Assembly: GCA_020055645.1 (NCBI GenBank)
Contig: CM034550.1
Location: 9,109,501-9,173,500 of the forward strand
DNA: 64,000 bases
DNA from: Tomocerus qinae
Taxonomy: Eukaryota; Arthropoda; Collembola; Entomobryomorpha; Tomoceridae
Reading direction: 5' to 3'
In this document: positions 11,426 through 24,707 of the stretch, in pieces
Numbering within the stretch: the stretch's first letter is position 1
Layout: each line of letters begins with the position of its first letter
Position numbers and translations under genes: made by a program
Notes under the pieces: generated by a model
Databases searched by the model: none
What the model was told of the DNA's origin: nothing
What the model saw: only the letters and a program-made list of their open reading frames with translations

Positions 11426-14400
11426 CTACTCCTATAACTGGAGACTTCATGCGACTAGGTATATACGGGTGTTTATTACATTCCCTATTTTACCAGCATC
11501 TCTCCAAGAACGGTGATGTTATATTTAAGTAGCACGGATCATTGGGAGGATAGAATATAATTAATTATCTTAACAGAAAAGGATCTAGTACTAAAAGTAA
11601 AATTACTTTATTCTGTGGTAAGTACAACAGATCAATAGAAAATTATGTCTGAAAATCTCTGCCCTGTAGATGCTTTCAGTCATTTTCTAGTGTTTTGGCG
11701 GGAGATTGAAATTACCACTGTGTTTCCGAATTTTGAAAAGAAAGTCGTCTTTTTGAGCTCAAAAGCCCACAATCAATAACTGTAAGGAGAGTATATAAAA
11801 ATCTAACATGTAAACCATTGGAAAGTGTGTCTGTCCGGTATTTTCAAAGTCTGTTCTGTTTTAATATGAGGTCATTGATTAATCCACAGGTTGAGTTGAC
11901 TTGACTCACCAAGTCCAGACTCAAACAACAAAACCACAATGGAAAATCAAATCAGCAGCTCATTTTCTATTTGAATGACAACAATAGTCAGTTAAGTAAT
12001 GCTCTTGCTCCCCGCCTCCTCTCAATTCAGAACAGAGCACTTCCTTTGCAAATAAAATGTAGGAGGGAGTTGTTTTTTAATAATTTATAGAATGTCAGGA
12101 GTTCTGAGCGAGAAAATAATTTTTCGTACCGTCAACTGAAAATCATTAGGTAGGTAGTTGTATAAAAACGAAATGAAACGGAGCCACTAAACATATATAG
12201 AACTGAACACTTCACTAGACGACCACTCCAATCACTTCCAGGCACGAACTTTTACCTTGCGGTTGTTTTCTCTTGCTTTCTTTCTATTAGATACTTACAT
12301 GATTCAACTGGAGAGAGTATGGTAGACTTGGCTTGGTTTTATATCTTTGGTCTGTTCTCTGTCCTGTAGTATTGTTCACTTTAAATGGAAAATACCAAGC
12401 TCCTAGTATATAGTATATATTTACTTACATAGTAATAGAAGAAAACTTATTGTTTAATTTGACATTCTTTTCACGTGTTTTCAGAATTTCCTGCCAATGC
12501 AATACAGAACAGAGAACACTGCATTATTCTTGCAAGAATATTGCTGAATTCATGAAAACTTGGTTATCCTCTCACTCCAGCTTTATCTATCCGTCACTTT
12601 CACTCACTCAGAACCAGAAGGAGTGGCATTCGAGTCGCGTTAGGTTAGACAGACACTCTTTCACTCTCCTGAAAGAAATTCGACAACAAGAAGAAAATAT
12701 TTCAAAGGAGAATGAATTTCATGTCATCTAGTAGTAGTATCTCTATCTCCCAACCATATCTACTACTCAACTACATTTCCATAATAATGTCAAGCCTCAA
12801 AACTTAGTATGCCAGTAGCTACTTTTACTTTTATTACATATGGGTAAGTAATAATTGAAACAAGTCAACACCTAAGACATCCATCACATAAATACAGTAC
12901 AAAATATTAATTCACCCATAGAGTAATTTATACTTTATTTTATGCGCAAACTTTCACCATAAGCACTTAGGTCTTTATTCCCAACATATTTTAATCTCTT
13001 TAAAAAATGAATACCCTCTTTTTCTTTTAGAATACAAGTCTGCCTTTTTAATTTCCTGCAGGTTGAATAATTTCTGTTGACCTCCGGCAAAATTCAGAAA
13101 GGCTAGGTAAGCAAACTATCTCAGTAGTAGTCGAGACAAATCAAGTTTGCAGTGACTAAGATAAATATAATGTAGCTACTAGTAGGTTTTAGAAGCGAGA
13201 TGAGCACAAACTAGACAGACACAAGACAAAACACACAGACAGAACGTTTATAGTATAGTGGGGGTAGAGACACACTACTATATGTAAGTACACACCACCA
13301 GTACCCACCAGTTAGCCAGTCTAGTCAAAAGTGGCACGGAAAAGTTTAATAGCGCTCTGTTGAAGAAGAGACGCTGATAGATGAAATGCCTGACACTTGC
13401 TTCGAGGATATAGAAATTTACTTTTCCTTCCCTTTCTTCAATGTGGGAAAGTGTAGAGTGGAAAAGCTGAATGGAGCTCCTCGCTAAGAATCTCGTTGGT
13501 TTGAAACCCAACTGAGAACTGAGCTCATCTACAAAGTGAACTAGATCGAGCAGCCAAGGGAAGCCAACCAACAGCCCATGCAAGAAAACCAAAGCAACGT
13601 AAAAGGAACAAACTAGGGAAGCAGCCATCGAAAACGACCAGGGAAAGTACTGTAAGTTGTAACTAAAGGGAAAATAGAGACGAGATGGCCTATAGTCAAC
13701 TTTCTCCAGCTTTCACTAGCCTCTCTTACTAACTATACTCTAGAAAGTGTATTTAGTACCTTAGGCATCTTGCTATATACTTATGATATGTATTTATATC
13801 TACCACACTCCTTGCACTGTACGTTTGTCTACACAGCCATATAGACCCAGTCTCGACTTGAATGTTATGGAAGAGACCAGAGAGGCAAGAGAACATTGCC
13901 TCACAGCAAATATTCTTCCGATGAAAAAGAACCCTTTTCTTAACAGTTTACGTATTATATGCCAAAACTACAGGGTTTCAAATAATAGTACCTCCTTCAA
14001 CCTCTACTATTTAAAACATATTTCAAGATTATTTCTGCATGAAATGAAAGAGTATGAAATATTTCTTCCAAGCTTTCCTACTAAATAGAACCATTACATT
14101 TGTACTTTCAACACAGTAAATTATAATTTCATTTTGTGGGAGAGATACCAAAATACTTTTAAGAATTGAAAATTTCAGTTACCCAATGCTTACACAAGGT
14201 TTTACTTTCCTTGTACCCTGAATATGCAACTTGAGAAATTCACTCGCATAACTATATACCTATCTGGAGTATAGATACATTCCTATCGTACTTATATAGA
14301 AGACTGTGTGCATATGTGGGTGTTAGTAGTCTGTTTAATACTCTTCGGTATTAGTACTTCGTTTTTTAATACCCCTGCTCCTGTTACTCACATACAATAA

Positions 14401-15935
14401 TGCTTTTCCTAGCTTTCCTTGACTTTATGCTCTTCTCAATTGAGATACGGATACCATCAGCTTTCTCGCTGTCTCCTTCCTGTGTCCTCCAAAACTTAAA
14501 TATCACTACATAACTTTTCATCTACTTCCACAAATAATCAGAAACCAAATGTATATTATAAACTCATAAGATATGAACCATCGTATCTCACAGTAAATTC
14601 TTATCAACGGGAATTTTTGTTTTATGACAACTGTCAATCATGACCAACATGTTAATCACACCAGCAAATATTCATCAATCTACTAACATTATAATTAGAT
14701 TTCTTGTTTTTCCATTTTAGCAAGTAATCGGTGTTTATCGTTTTAAATACAATTTTTTTGTAATATTGCAATTGAAAAAAATGAGGTCAAATAAACACAT
14801 AACATCACGATTGAGTTTAATCATGACAAGAAATAATTCAAGTTATCATGCTACTGTACCATACATGTTAGTGTTTACGAAACATCTTTCGTGCACTCAC
14901 TTGAACTGTACGACTGTACATGTAATTTAAGAAGAAATTTAGAACGTAGAAGCAGGTGATTTGTCTGCACAAACAAAAGGCTACGTTAGTGTTTCTAGTG
15001 TCAAAACGCATGACTTTGATTGCTGAATTTGTTCATTCGTTAGGTTAATCTAAACACTAACAGTAAATGGGTTCACTAATTGCAACATAAATCCAAATGC
15101 TAGCGATATTAACCGTCCAGTCCGCCTGCATCTCTCTTGGTATAATCTTTATTATAGCGTAAAAGAAATCTGGATATATGTCTACCGTAATCTCCATGAA
15201 CATTTTCTCCCTAATAGTTCATCGCATCACTAGTAATAACAAACCTATGGTTAAAAAAATGACAAAAGTTTCTCAAGTACTCCATTACGTGCATATGTAT
15301 AAAATGCTTATACCTATTTACTGTAAAGGTACCTCTAAAATGTGAGTAAATACTAAGCAGATGAAAAAATGTACACGCAGTGTTGGAAAAACTGTGTTTA
15401 GTGGTAAAAGTTTTCATTATATGAATTCCAATGTCTAACAGTTCCGACGAAGTCGTATTTGGAACAAGCTCCTATGATCAGTTGGATAGTCATGGAAAAG
15501 GTAAGTTTATAGTCGGTTAGGTAAGATAAGGTGTCATTGCTAAAGTATGTAGCGCAACTCAGATTCTGACAAACAAGGGTATGCACATGGTATTGGGGAA
15601 TGGTTAGTATATGAAGATTATATATATAATTTCATATCTAAGATGAGATACACCTAGCATACGGGTGTGTAAAAGAAATGCATACTTGAGAAGATAATAA
15701 TGGTAAATGGAGCAAGGGATATAAGTGATGTAGGTTATAATATCCGTATACAATGCATTAGAATAGCCAGTGTATAACAAAGATAAGTTAGCTCTTTCAG
15801 CACAGTCAGAGACAGAGTATGTATTGCATACATAGTAAATAATATCGTAACGTAACGTAACCAACCAATGCTACGTAGCAGGCAACTAAACATTCACGTA
15901 AAATAGAGAGCGCATGTTCATTTTTGCCAATCGAT

Positions 15936-15984
15936 CGGGAGAAAGCTCGGATGGGGCTTTTCTTGTCCTCCAAGCTTTCTCCCG
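15936..15984. other. Strong hairpin in sif intron
   Basis: The arms CGGGAGAAAGCTCGGA and its near-perfect complement ending CTTTCTCCCG form a stem of about 16 bp with one G-T pair and a loop of about 17 bases. The stem is shorter than usual for a microRNA precursor, and no function is evident. Confidence 0.5.
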
Positions 15985-18127
15985 TCTAATACATGCAAAC
16001 CATACTTACTAATACTAACATAAGCCCGGTTCGATGTGGATCAACTTAAGAAGCCGGTCCTAACATTACCTACGCTAAGGTATGCGCTAAACTACAGATA
16101 TTATATCCACACAAAACACAGCAACTCAGCTAAACAAATGGAGAAAGTAAAGTAGGCACATAATACTTTCATAAACAGAAACCTGCACAGGTACGTATCT
16201 CTCCTTATAATAAGCATCTGTAAGATCCAATGACTAGACAGACACACCTTATAACTTTCCCATTGTGTCTCACTAGTTTATTCCAAATTTCCATTGAGCT
16301 TGAATTTACTTTCTCTGCTTTCACTACCCAACTCCCCATGATATTTTAATGTACATACATACTCTATGCTCTTGACATAACTCAGAGACGACTACAATGC
16401 TCTATTCTTCTTTGCCCAACTAATTAAAATAAAAAATGAACAAAGTAGCTATACAATTCTTGCAATTGAAAGGTTATTCCTTAGAAAGAATCTAATGCGT
16501 TGTAGTAATTTCTTCTGTACATAAGTATATCTATTGTACAGTTCTAACTTTCACTATACTATGCATTAAATTCTTTCCTACAAAGGTTTGGCTTAATCCA
16601 TATTTCAATTTTTAGGATTAGTTTGCTCATACTATTTAATTTAATATTTTTTGTTCCTATTGTTGAATAACACAAAAGGGTTTCACTTTAAATTCTGGTA
16701 AGATCGACTGTGGGCGTAAACCTACCCACCACATCCTGAGATTTCTAATTGTGGAGCATTTCTAGCAATTAATCAGCCGTTATTCATATCCGTAGCATGG
16801 AAATAGTAGAACAATTCTGTTGAATCTGTTTGAGTAGTGCTGCATAAATAAAAGATATAATACAATTACCCTTCGTTAGAATATTTTATAACAACGCCAA
16901 CGGGGTACCAACTGAGAACTGGAATGTAGTCATTTATTACAAAGATAACAAGACACGTACGTAGCCGAAAACCTAGATTGCTGTATGTTAAAGAAATGAT
17001 TGCTATATATAGCCGTATATCCTCTCTCTCGAAAACAACAACAGAGACACAAAGAGCGCACAAAAGAACAGTTTATAGATGCTAAAGCCACTTTCTCCCG
17101 TATATATTCTAGGCGGACAGATTAGACGAGACAGGACGCTTAGAAAAGGAATCCACTCAAGTCGACTGTTTTCTGTGCAGACTTTATGTGTTGGTGATGT
17201 AGACCTTTTCTCAATCTTGTTTGTCTGCTCCAGTTTTGTCTATTTGGTTTAACTGCTTTGGTTTCCTCTGTCAAGCCACACCACTATAAGAGTTAGTCCC
17301 AAGAAACCAAACGAGCCCTTTTATATCATTATTAAAGTACACATTACATTACATTGTGAATATAGGGTTGCGTCTCCTAACCTTGCCGCCTTTGTTCAAC
17401 AGTACATACATTTCACCACAACAGACACTAAGGATGCTGACGGATTGTATTTTTATAGTGTAGCAAAATAGGCATATAGGCGGTTACATTCAGTTCTAAA
17501 GACACTATCGATAACATGGGAGAAAAACCAAGAATCACAACAAAGTTCAGCACGAGACCACAAAAACTGAAAGGCTTATCCATGGAGAAGGAACATTTTC
17601 AAAGTTCTATCTATCTTCGATTAGAAGTGAGCAGACGACTCCTGCCAATACCGCCGACCATTACCAACTAATAGTGAGTACACATTGGTGAAAAGCAAGC
17701 AAACCAATTTTCCCTTCCTCTTCCAATTCTTTCTTTTCAACGATAAGATTCGATTGGTAGTACCTACATAGAGAATATCCTCATCTCCACACTTGTACAC
17801 TTACTAGTGAATTCCTTATAATACATACAAATAGTTCTCCACTGTCACTCACTCACTCTTCTTATCTAGCTTCCCTTTGGATTTTCACTCTAGAAAAGGA
17901 TTTTCACTCCAGAAAGGATCTCTATTTCAAGGAATACGAATGTGAATCCTCATCAGATATTATTTCTTCGCACAGATACACATTGAAGTGGCAAAGGGAT
18001 GGCTTCACTAGCATTATAATCCTACTACACACCACATCACACCAACTTTCACCATCATCTTCAAAATAATCAGGGATCAAAAATTTTTTAGCACCTAAAA
18101 TCTGACTTTGCCCCTCCCCCTTTAGAA

Positions 18128-18687
18128 GGGCGTACAGGTCTGTCTAGTGGTCTAAACAGCCGCTTCTCAGGCTGATGTCTGGAGTTCGAATCTCTGGAGC
18201 GCCTCAGGTCTATAAGGTAGTAGTCTGGAGCTGGGAAAAGCTGTCTTTGCCGTATATTCGTTATTAGCATTGATTTGCCTATCTTAGTGACAATATGATT
18301 ATCTATCAATGCCCTGTCTGTAGTGTATGGATTGTTCTGTTGGTCTGTATACGTGCTACGAGTTCTACCTAGCACAAGTCTGGACAATGGGATGCACATG
18401 AGGTGATAAGGTGGATTGAAGTAGACTGCTGTAAGTGATTTGTCTGTGGTCACTGGCGGTTGGCTTACATGTTCCGGTCCCTCTCTGACTGCCCACCAGA
18501 TCGAGTTGCGGGACAGTGTTGAGTCGTTCCGTCTCATGGTTCAGTACTCTTCACTAAGTCTCTTCGTGTAAGTCTGTACACTTAGTAAAGTTGTTCCGGG
18601 AGCCACTGCAAGTAAGCCCTCGCGGCTTGAGCGGTAGCATAGCTATACTAATCAATAGTAGTAGCTGTGCTCTCCCCCTAACACACA
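18128..18687 (+). mobile_element. tRNA-derived SINE, about 560 bp, with 13-bp target duplication
   Basis: The direct repeat TCCCCCTTTAGAA at 18115-18127 and 18688-18700 brackets the element. The body begins directly with a tRNA-like head (18135-18203): an A-box-like TCTAGTGGTCTAAAC and a B-box-like GGAGTTCGAATCT, which form an internal RNA polymerase III promoter. The body has higher GC than the surroundings. Near the 3' end is a hairpin (18636-18671), and the tail is a short acacaca run. A 149-codon minus-strand frame across the element is a by-product of its composition. No LINE partner is visible. Confidence 0.85.
18135..18203 (+). promoter_or_regulatory. Pol III type 2 internal promoter / tRNA-like head of the SINE
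   Basis: A box around TAGTGGTCTAAAC and B box GAGTTCGAATC are about 35 bases apart. A CAGCC/GGCTG stem fits an anticodon arm, but its loop has eight bases, and the acceptor arm does not close properly. It is therefore a tRNA-related retroposon head and not a functional tRNA gene. Confidence 0.75.
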
Positions 18688-21600
18688 TCCCCCTTTAGAA
18701 ACTCGGCCTCACGCAATTTTTCCCAAGTTCATATTGACATTTTTAGATCACAGGGAAAAGTAATATAGAAATATAGGTCAAAACTTGGAAAAGTTCGATG
18801 ACCGGAGCTAAACTTGGAATTTGGAAATCCCAAGGGGGTGTGGACAGTAACCCAGGAAGAAAGTTTCCTGATGCCTGAGACAACGTTGAGTTTCTTCGTT
18901 TATTTTACACAAGACCCATCTTCATAGTATCCGCCCGTCCGTACTACATGCAGCTTGGTATCTCTACCTATTTCCCTTTCTCTGCACAACCAACTGGATC
19001 GAAAACGACTTGAATTTGTTTGGTTTGGCTCGTTTCCTAATACTAAATATGAGCCAGCCAGAACTGGAGAAATCCAAACTCTTCCTGTTTCTCATTCCAA
19101 GTATAGTACAGAATCTTTTCCATTTCCACTCTTTGATTTTCTATTTTTCAACAACTTTTTATTCACTCTGAACTAACAAATAACGTTAGAGGAGGTTGGT
19201 GTTTGGATTAGTAGCTATATAAATTCTTGTCGTGTGTCTCATGCGTATACCTAATATAGTATCCTATCTTCTACAGTAGTAATATCACGTAATATGTTAT
19301 ACGTATGTGTAGTAGTGCTATTCAATAAATAAATGGAATAACAAGGTGTCTGTTTGTGAATGTATAAAATAGGCTTGGATATGCAGCTATTCCCTCTGGA
19401 CCAGATACACATGATAAGATAGGTGTTCATAGAAGTTGGAAAATGCATTAGCGTTACGGAAGCAATAGAAATGGAAATCAATCGAGTTTGCTCGTAACTT
19501 AGTAAGCAATACGCAATTGAAATACTAAATACGTACGAATTGAAAATGAAACGGTAATATGAGTAATGTGACTTTTTAACTTGGTGAGTTTTTTCATCGA
19601 TATGTGGATATGTATGTCTATTCTATCAAGGATGCCTAATATAACAATTTAATACTATTTTATACTCCATTCCTCAAATCTGTCTAGTTTTGTTAGTCTT
19701 CTAGTGATCGTTGCTTTTCTACACAACATAAATTACATTGGTTTGTATTTTTGTATATTTTATGCTACTGAAGGATAGCAGATTTCATTTCAGACAAGAT
19801 TGACGTACAAGGAAACAAAAGAAGGCAGCAGAGCTGGCGAAATTGGAGAAATATACCAATGGAATACAAAATGAGAACGGAGTAGCCAAATAGAATAAAT
19901 ACAATGGGAAAGTCAAATCAAACGAAAGTAAAACAGAGAGGGAAAATCCGCACTTGAGTTTCGTTTTGGCTTCAGTTTAACTTATAGGAAGAAAACCATG
20001 GAACTAATGGAAATCTCAAGTTAAGGTAAACGAAAGAAAAGTAGACAATTGAATAAAGAATGAAATAGGAGATAGATAGAAAAAGCCTTTCAGTAGAATT
20101 GAACTCTGCTCCTTTCCATATCATACAGATGTAGGTAAGTAACTATACTAATACATAAGTGCAACTCTACATTATGCATGGTACTTACATGATGCATACA
20201 CACAAAAACTTATACACAGGGTGCAAGAAACCTAAGACGCCATACAACTTCATGCTAATCAATTTTTAGCTCTGAAGCATCAAAACTGTAGATGAGATGA
20301 TTTCAAAATTTCCCTACAGTTTAATTAATTCGTCAACGTTTACAAAAACTAAAATGAAGCTACAAAAATTCTGAAATAGAATTAGGTAAGTCAGTTTTCA
20401 TCTTCGTTATAACATTTTTACACTTTTCCCCATAAAAAGAACGTTAAGTATATATTTTCACACAACTTTCGACAGAGGTAGTGAAATTTTATTTTGTGGG
20501 GAAAGTGAGGATATTGATGTATTATGTGTATGGTGAAAGTTTTACGAAATGCAGGTTTCGTCACATCCTGTACTTATGTTTGGGTAAAATAGTTGGCCGG
20601 AGTGAAGTCGAAGGAAGTAAAGTCAAGAACCCTCCATACAAGACCAGATGGCTATTTGGGGTTTAGTAAGTACGTTCTACATGACAATTGCAAGGAAATG
20701 AATGTTCGTCTGCAGATATTTCTACTTGTGTGTAGTACTAACATGTGAATATGTGTGGTTGGCGTGTGTGTTTGTAATGCACAGTGGGTTGAGTAGAGGA
20801 GCTGAATAAGCTGGCAGGATGAGATGCGGGTGACTCTGCGTAAATAAGAGGATGGATAAGAGCAACTTGAGTGTCAATTTATTTCCAAGTCGACAAGAAG
20901 GAGGAGAACTCGCGGATGAACCAAGAGCCAAATGCTACGAATGTAGAGACACTAATGTAATGTACCATGCAATGCAGTCAAATAAGCATGTTTCTTTCCT
21001 ACCATTCTGTCTGAGTGTAGGAGGGTACATACAAATGCATGCAGGATGTAATCTATGTAGTGAAGCATCCCTACATCTTCATTATTTTCCCTTCTGTTCA
21101 AACCCTTCTGACTGTTTAATGGCAGACTTTCTCCAAAAGCCACCTTATTCAAAAACAGTTTGCATATTCTTAGCATCTGTACACAGTAGGCAGCGTCTGC
21201 AGAATGGAATTTCCCTGATTTACTAATACTACGATAAATAGCAAGAAGAATGATCACTACTTTTTCAATTAGTTCACATTTATACCACTCTACATACACC
21301 ACTTGCAGTTTTATTACTTCCATGAGCATTCAATAGGTGCCTTTTCCAAAGCTAAATGGTGTAATGTACTTTTAAATAGCCATTTTTCCAAATGTATTCC
21401 CACTCCTTCATTATCATAACCTTTCTCGATGCTATTCACATTCGCGTAGGAGGAAAAGGAAACTCACACTTCAATCCCCAACCACGTACAAAATTTACAC
21501 GCACAAACCCCTCCACCTTGTTGCATAATACCACATTTATATGCATACTGCTACCTTACTTTGCACTTAAGGAAACTTACAACAAAGAACGTTTCATCCT

Positions 21601-21774
21601 TTTACCCACCTTCAGACACTATCACACAAATATATATTTCACTCTCTCTACCGACAATAAAAATACATTTGTCCATAAGCCACCTTCCATAAAACTTACT
21701 AATGAAAAAACTTCAAGGTGCTATTCCATTTGAGATGTCACCATAATTATAATAGTACACATTTTCCTGATATA

Positions 21775-21896
21775 CACCATCTAGTTCAAAACAATCTTCT
21801 AACATAACCAAAAAAAGACACACCATCTAGTTCAAAACAATCTTCTAACATAACCAAAAAAAGACACACCATCTAGTTCAAAAAAAACTCTAACAC
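21775..21896. repeat. 46-bp tandem repeat, about 2.6 copies
   Basis: Units start with CACCATCTAGTTCAAAACAA at 21775, 21821 and 21867. The first two are identical or nearly so; the third is truncated and degraded. It lies inside the long sif intron. Confidence 0.92.
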
Positions 21897-23875
21897 AATT
21901 AATGGTGAATCTTGATCTGTCTTTATTTGGAATACGAGATTCTAGAAAAGGTATAATATTAGTTAATTAACTTTTTGTTGTAACAAATCTTTTTTAGAAC
22001 TTACCAAAAATAAAATTGCTTTTGTATCGGAGAAATTAAATGTCGAGTTACTTGATTGAATGAGAATTGTAAACGAGGTCGGTTTACAAGGAATAGATTA
22101 TTAAGACATGGGACATCAATGCAAGGACAAGAAAGAAGGTTTACCGAATAAGAAGTAGACTGTCACTTTGATTGACATCATAGATCATTGGATACAAAGC
22201 ACTTTTACGCATGAAAAAAATGATATCTCAATTGCCTTGACTTTGGTTGGATGTTCACATCCCCCTCGGTAAAATGCATTGATACATCAACGAAAAGAGA
22301 CACGAGAGCCGCATCCTCTCACCCACTCACCACTTTTCCAATATGAAATAAGTCAAGTCACCATGAAAATGGAAAGCTCTCAAAAGAGTTCTCTGCACAA
22401 CATAGAGTCTACTTTAGTCGTGTCAATGATGTCTTGTGTTATGGAATGTGGAAAAGTACTCTCCTCTTCTCGACAGCTCCTCTTCTTGTTTGCTCAACTT
22501 GTTCAACTGAGTCAATGCAATGCAAAGGAAAGAAAACGAAAATCTAGATATCCAACTCCCTCCTGCTTGACACATACATATAAATATTCATCCAATTCTA
22601 CTTATCTACGACATAATATACCTAGTGCATCGTACCTTTAGAACATGGAGTGCCTATTGTGACTTTAGAAAGCAAAAAAGAAACCACATGCAATAATATA
22701 GATCTTGGTCGTAAGTATCCGCATCAGAATACATCTTCCTTGTCTTGTCAACTTACTCACGAATGCAGAGATTGTATTCAACCTCAAAATTCTCGTAATG
22801 GAAAACTGTGTAATACTTTTTAGGAGAAACGGGTGACTCGTCGTGAATAATATTCAAAAGTCAAACTAGACTTAGGAATTCCTTTATAGAATACATATAT
22901 ATTTAAGTAGTAATGAACAGACGATGTTCTAGTATATGGATAGTGTAAATATATGTAACTGTCACTTGGAAATGTAGGAATCTGTTTAATACACGGCAAC
23001 TCATTACAAAACTCGGGAGCAATAATATTTTTTGAGCTGTCTTGTCAAGTCGTGACCTTACACTATCTGACAGAGGAAGAGTAAAAAAGCAGCAAGGAAA
23101 GAAATAAAACCAGCATTTTAATATCAGCACAAACTATAACGCAGTTTCCTTTGAGATGTCTACTTATTTTTTGATTCTGATATCTGTAGTGAGCATAAAG
23201 GATTCATAACGAGGAAGAAACGGTTCCAATAACCTTGCAGCGTAGCTAATATAAAATGAAATCACTTTTATATAGCAATATGAATATGCATATGTGACAT
23301 ATAAAGATAATGTATTCGAGTAAGTCAAAAGATAATTTCTCAAAAGTTGGCACTTTCCACTTTTACAGCATTTAAGAAATTTAAGTTGGCCTGAGTTGCT
23401 CATACTAACTCGTTAGTTATAATACACCAGTGTCTGCATTGACATTTACTACACTACAGGACAGTATAAATGTATACTCCTACCAATCCACACTATACCA
23501 CAACACATTTAGAAAGATACTCATCCTTTTCTCGCAGAGGTTGTTTTGCACTCGCTTTTTAATGTACCGTATTGTGCTGTGGTATGAAATGCCAGGGATG
23601 TTATTTCATGCTATTTCATGACTTGGCTAGTCTTCGCGTCTCCTTCATCTCCTCTACTCCACCCAAGTCCATTCTACACTTTCACTTTACGTACTTTCCC
23701 TACTCACTTCCTTCCCACTTTCCTCTTGATTCATGCATTTTGCCTTGACTCCGTTTTTGGATCGTGTTTCTATCTAGAACATTTCTATTATTATTCTTCA
23801 TGTCCTTACCTTCTATCTTCTAATACTATCTTAGTTTTTCATCCACAGAAATATATACTAGCCACAACGCTAGAC

Positions 23876-24707
23876 TGCTTATGACCACTTTCATTCTCAA
23901 AACATGTTACAATTTACAATACGTATTTTATCTACATGCCTACATCATTCGATACAGGGTCGACATAATTGTTAGTGCATACCTTAGTATTTATCATCAG
24001 TACAAACACCGAAAACATCTACATAACTTATTACTAATAAAAAATGCAAAAAGAGAAAAATTTTCTAAACAGCGATATATAAAAAAACTCGGAGAAATAT
24101 CATCAGTGAACAATTTCAAATTATAAAATGTTATCGATAAGTTAAAAAAAATTTTGAGCTAACGTGGAATTTTGTTTATCTCGAGTAAAGATAGTTGTGA
24201 CAAGTTGAGTTTTTCTGCTGATGCTTTTTTGCATAAAAATGGTTAAATCTATCCTACCCTGTGTGGTAAGTACTTGACTATAATATGATTTTGCTTAAGA
24301 CCACTTTCATCCTCAAAACATGTTACAATTTACAATACGTATATTACCTACATGCCTACATCATTTGATACAGGGTTGACATAATTGATACTGCATACCT
24401 TAGTATTCATCACCAGCACAATTGGAAAGAAATCAATCTACACACCTAATTTCTAATAAAAAACCCAAAAAGAGAACAATTTTCTAAACAGCGATACATA
24501 AAAAAACTCGAAGAAATATAATCAGTAAACAATTTCAAATTGAAAAAATGTTATCGATAAATTACAACATTTTTTGAGCTAACATGGAATTTTGTTTATC
24601 TCGAGTAAAGATAGTTGTGACAAGATGAGTTTCTCTGCTGATGCTATTTTGCATAAAAATGGTTAAATCTGTCTTACCCTGTGTGGTAAGTACTTATAAT
24701 ATGATTT
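23876..24707. repeat. Tandem duplication of a 416-bp segment
   Basis: Copy 1 (23876-24291) and copy 2 (24292-24707) are adjacent direct repeats. Both contain ACATGTTACAATTTACAATA near the start and TTTATCTCGAGTAAAGATAG near the end. Divergence is scattered substitutions and short indels. No coding sequence is recognised. Confidence 0.9.

Noticed and set aside
10150..11532. Several frames of 60-130 codons antisense to, or in other frames of, the large exon
   Set aside because: They are shadows of the 581-codon minus-strand frame. Their runs of proline and asparagine come from its Gln/Gly codons read in other frames.
18135..18203. A genuine tRNA gene
   Set aside because: The anticodon loop has eight bases, the acceptor stem does not close, and the segment sits at the 5' end of an element bounded by target duplications. 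It is a SINE head.
18088..18537. 149-codon minus-strand open frame
   Set aside because: It lies almost wholly inside the SINE, runs against the tRNA-like head, and its translation shows the pattern produced by reading tRNA boxes. Not a gene.
20852..21329. Overlapping 124- and 125-codon frames on opposite strands
   Set aside because: Frames of this length are expected a few times by chance in 64 kb at this base composition. Neither shows a domain, a signal or splice-site support.
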